Below are positions 6,052 through 7,843 of a DNA stretch of 7,843 nt, in pieces; within the stretch, counting starts at the first letter, position 1, and the number at the start of each line of letters is the position of its first letter. The stretch is taken from contig DTYD01000025.1 of NCBI GenBank assembly GCA_012962055.1, positions 1 through 7,843 of the forward strand, given 5' to 3'. This DNA is from Hadesarchaea archaeon. Its GTDB lineage: Archaea; Hadarchaeota; Hadarchaeia; Hadarchaeales; Hadarchaeaceae. The position numbers and the translations under genes are program-made. The notes beneath the pieces are model-generated. The model did no database searches. It was not told the DNA's origin and was given only the letters and a program-made list of their open reading frames with translations.

Positions 6052-6639
6052 TTATTCAATCGTTGCATGGCGCGCCCTGAGCTCCTCTTCCTTTCTGCCT
6101 AGCTTTACCATCAAACTGGCAATCACGCCATCTAAGAAGACTAACGCCGTGACTTCGAAAAGAGTTCCAAGAGGTGTAAGCGAAGCATATTCTCCAGCTA
6201 ACTCCCGTCTCATGAAGGCCGATGTTCGCGCGACTTTCTTTCTGCCAGGAAGAATAACGACGAGATCGGAGATTTTTGTCAGACTGGATTTTGTATAAGA
6301 GGTGATGGCGATTATCTTCGCACCTACTTTTCTCGCGATTTTTGCTGCTTGAACAATCAGGTCCGTTTCGCCGGACCCGGAAACGGCGATGAGCAGGTCA
6401 CCAACTCGCAAAGAGGGGGTGATAGTCTCTCCAACCACGTACACATCGAAATCTAGGTGCATCAAACGCATGGCGAAGGCCTTCACGACTAGCCCGGAGC
6501 GCCCTGCCCCCACCACAAACACGCGTCTGGCACCGAGTAATATTTTTATGAAGTTATTGACCTGCTTTGAACTGAGTTTCTTCGAGGAGCTCTGGAGATG
6601 CTCGATTATCTCACCCATAGCACGGCGAGTTTCTCGCAT
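6052..6639 (-). CDS. 6-phospho-3-hexuloisomerase
   Basis: The enzyme interconverts D-arabino-hex-3-ulose 6-phosphate and fructose 6-phosphate in the ribulose monophosphate pathway, which many archaea run in reverse to make pentose phosphates. The 195-residue protein is a single SIS domain of the expected length. Motifs are GAGRSG (44-49), AMRLMHL (56-62), VGETITPS (69-76) and SGSGET (87-92). E162 in LGTLFEVTALVFLD and H191 near the C terminus correspond to the proposed catalytic pair of archaeal homologues. The start ATG 6639 is preceded by AGGTGAG, a strong ribosome binding site. The partner 3-hexulose-6-phosphate synthase is not in the window, and no fusion to it is seen. The gene stands alone on its strand. 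The archaeal form is often called phi or hxlB. Confidence 0.93.
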   Translation of the reverse strand: MRETRRAMGEIIEHLQSSSKKLSSKQVNNFIKILLGARRVFVVGAGRSGLVVKAFAMRLMHLDFDVYVVGETITPSLRVGDLLIAVSGSGETDLIVQAAKIARKVGAKIIAITSYTKSSLTKISDLVVILPGRKKVARTSAFMRRELAGEYASLTPLGTLFEVTALVFLDGVIASLMVKLGRKEEELRARHATIE

Positions 6640-6642
6640 CTA

Positions 6643-6649
6643 CTCACCT
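6643..6649 (-). promoter_or_regulatory. Ribosome binding site of the hexuloisomerase gene
   Basis: On the minus strand AGGTGAG ends 3 nt before ATG 6639. It is a near-perfect archaeal Shine-Dalgarno sequence and supports this start. Confidence 0.7.
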
Positions 6650-6669
6650 GTAAATATCAGTTCCTGAAG

Positions 6670-6677
6670 TTTAAAAC
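6670..6677 (-). promoter_or_regulatory. Candidate TATA box for the hexuloisomerase gene
   Basis: On the minus strand a TTTTAAA core lies about 35 bp before ATG 6639, so initiation would fall near 6647-6650, next to the ribosome binding site. A second similar box (TTTTAAGG) lies further upstream, around 6696-6703. Sequence match only. Confidence 0.4.
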
Positions 6678-6696
6678 CTACTGCTCCATCAAATAC

Positions 6697-6703
6697 CTTA
6701 AAA
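6697..6703 (+). promoter_or_regulatory. Candidate TATA box for trkH
   Basis: CTTAAAA lies about 30 bp before ATG 6732. Initiation about 25 bp downstream falls near 6725-6728, which would give an almost leaderless transcript. GGAGG abuts the ATG with no spacer and so is poorly placed as a ribosome binding site. Confidence 0.4.
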
Positions 6704-6720
6704 CTCCGGGAAACGGGAGT
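6703..6720. repeat. Short imperfect inverted repeat upstream of trkH
   Basis: ACTCC at 6703-6707 and GGAGT at 6716-6720 are inverted copies separated by 8 bases. They lie between the candidate trkH TATA box and the predicted transcript start, a position suitable for an operator. The arms are only 5 bp, so chance is quite possible. Confidence 0.25.
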
Positions 6721-6731
6721 AGCTCTGGAGG

Positions 6732-7843
6732 ATGGACGTGCTGCACTTCTTGGGTTTCCTCCTGCTGGTGATCGGCGGAGTGATGTTGGTTCCGGTACCC
6801 GCGGCCTACATCTTCGATGAGGCGTACCTCATCCCATTTTTCGTCATCCCAGCGTTGACAACTGTCGCCATTGGATTTCTGTTCAGGAGACGTTTCAGTC
6901 CGGTCGAACCCACCCTGGGGAAGGCCATGGTGGTAGTTACATTCGCGTGGATTCTTTTCTCAGCTTTTAGCTCAGTGCCATATGTTTTCGGCAACCACAT
7001 GCCTGTGGAAGACGCGTACTTCGAAAGCATGTCCGGATTAACGGCCACAGGTCTGACTATGATCTCAGACGTCGAAGGCACGGCAAGAACTGTCCTCTTC
7101 TGGCGTAGTTTGACCGAATGGGTCGGCGGTATGGGTGTTATCATCCTGTTCTTGAGCGCCCTGATAGGTTTCGGGAAAGCTGCCAGAAAGATGTATGTCG
7201 CGGAAGCGCGGACCGAACGGATTGAGCCGAGCATAAGACAGACCGTTCGTTCGCTTTGGAAAATATACGTAATATTAACGGTCGTCGGCATTGTTGCACT
7301 GTACCTCACCGGGATGCCGATGTTTGATGCGATAAACCACTCGATGACAGGGGTCGCCACTGGTGGGTTCTCAGTACGCGATACAAGCTTCGCAGGGTAT
7401 GGCCCTCCCGTGCTGGCGGTTACTATTTTGATAATGGTGGCTGGTGCTATCAGCTTCGCGGTCCACCGAAAAGTCATGGCTGGGCACTGGCAGGAGCTTT
7501 TCAGAAACATCGAGGTGCGCCTGATGATAGTAATAATCGTCTTGGCTGCGCTTTTGCTTGTATTCACTGTAGGGTTTCGTGAGTCTTTATTTCAAACCAC
7601 CTCTGCACTGACCGGGACCGGGTTCTCAACTGCTAACCTCGCGGAGTGGGGCGACCTGCAAAAGGGCATGCTCACCGTGCTCATGGTCATAGGTGGTGGG
7701 TACGGCTCGACATCCAGCGCTATCAAGCTCATCCGGATTATCATCGTTGGTAAAGCCGTGCACTGGATGATCAAACGCAGTTTTCTCCCTGACCGCGCTG
7801 TGCTCCCAGCAAAAATAGCCGGCAAAGAATATACCGAGCGGGA
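6732..7843 (+). CDS. trkH: Trk-type potassium transporter membrane subunit TrkH (3' truncated by the window edge)
   Basis: TrkH forms the membrane pore of a potassium uptake system that normally works with a cytoplasmic nucleotide-binding TrkA subunit, not seen here. The frame is open from ATG 6732 to the right edge, 370 residues, and most of the protein is present. Four pore-loop signatures appear in order: SGLTATGLT (T104-G107), TGVATGGFS (V208-G212), LTGTGFST (T294-G297) and GGGYGSTSSAIK (G325-T327, K332). RSLTEWVGGMGVIIL before the second repeat is also typical. Hydrophobic helices surround each loop. The fourth loop has STSSAIK where STAGGIK or STSGGIK is more common. Long open frames on the opposite strand here are shadows. 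The gene diverges from the hexuloisomerase gene across 92 bp that carry candidate TATA boxes for both. Confidence 0.94.
   Translation, partial: MDVLHFLGFLLLVIGGVMLVPVPAAYIFDEAYLIPFFVIPALTTVAIGFLFRRRFSPVEPTLGKAMVVVTFAWILFSAFSSVPYVFGNHMPVEDAYFESMSGLTATGLTMISDVEGTARTVLFWRSLTEWVGGMGVIILFLSALIGFGKAARKMYVAEARTERIEPSIRQTVRSLWKIYVILTVVGIVALYLTGMPMFDAINHSMTGVATGGFSVRDTSFAGYGPPVLAVTILIMVAGAISFAVHRKVMAGHWQELFRNIEVRLMIVIIVLAALLLVFTVGFRESLFQTTSALTGTGFSTANLAEWGDLQKGMLTVLMVIGGGYGSTSSAIKLIRIIIVGKAVHWMIKRSFLPDRAVLPAKIAGKEYTER

Noticed and set aside
6806..7567. Long minus-strand open frame of 253 codons
   Set aside because: It lies antisense to trkH, whose pore-loop motifs are clear in the plus strand. Its translation is low-complexity, T/I/S/P-rich and shows no family motif.
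7592..7825. Minus-strand open frame of 77 codons
   Set aside because: Antisense to the third and fourth pore loops of trkH; no motif and no start signal.

Overview
The window looks like a stretch of an archaeal chromosome, probably from an anaerobic, possibly euryarchaeal, lineage. A short unrelated segment is joined at its left edge. The archaeal call rests on several points: separately encoded pyruvate:ferredoxin oxidoreductase subunits that overlap by 4 bp, a UPF0147 protein, an autoantigen-p27-type zinc ribbon protein, an archaeal 6-phospho-3-hexuloisomerase, GGTGA-type ribosome binding sites and TATA-like boxes at archaeal spacing. The genus cannot be read from the sequence. No rRNA, tRNA, CRISPR array or transposon was seen.

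Layout. Positions 1 to about 270 are AT-rich (81 G+C in the first 240 bases) and hold the open, truncated frame of an unrecognised protein. At about 270 the sequence changes abruptly to about 50-55% GC and enters the 3' part of porA in another frame. porB follows with a 4 bp overlap, then the hydrogenase maturation gene hypF. All three are on the plus strand. hypF converges on, and overlaps by 23 bp, a compact minus-strand operon of three genes: zinc ribbon protein, winged-helix protein, CPBP/CAAX-type membrane protease. This operon diverges from a plus-strand pair made of UPF0147 and a helical protein whose gene carries an apparent frameshift. That gene ends 2 bp from the end of a minus-strand 6-phospho-3-hexuloisomerase gene. 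The hexuloisomerase gene diverges from a trkH-type potassium transporter gene that runs off the right edge.

Biology. PorAB feeds electrons from pyruvate into ferredoxin. HypF makes the cyanide ligands of [NiFe]-hydrogenases, so the cell very likely has such a hydrogenase. The hexuloisomerase belongs to the ribulose monophosphate route, which many archaea use for pentose supply. TrkH imports potassium. The zinc ribbon, winged-helix and protease genes overlap and are probably co-transcribed; their joint role is unknown.

The points most worth checking are the probable chimeric junction near 270, the frameshift near 5704-5711, a short palindromic TATA-like box that could serve two divergent genes, and the uncharacterised three-gene protease operon. 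I did not find convincing evidence of a wholly new defence or mobile system.
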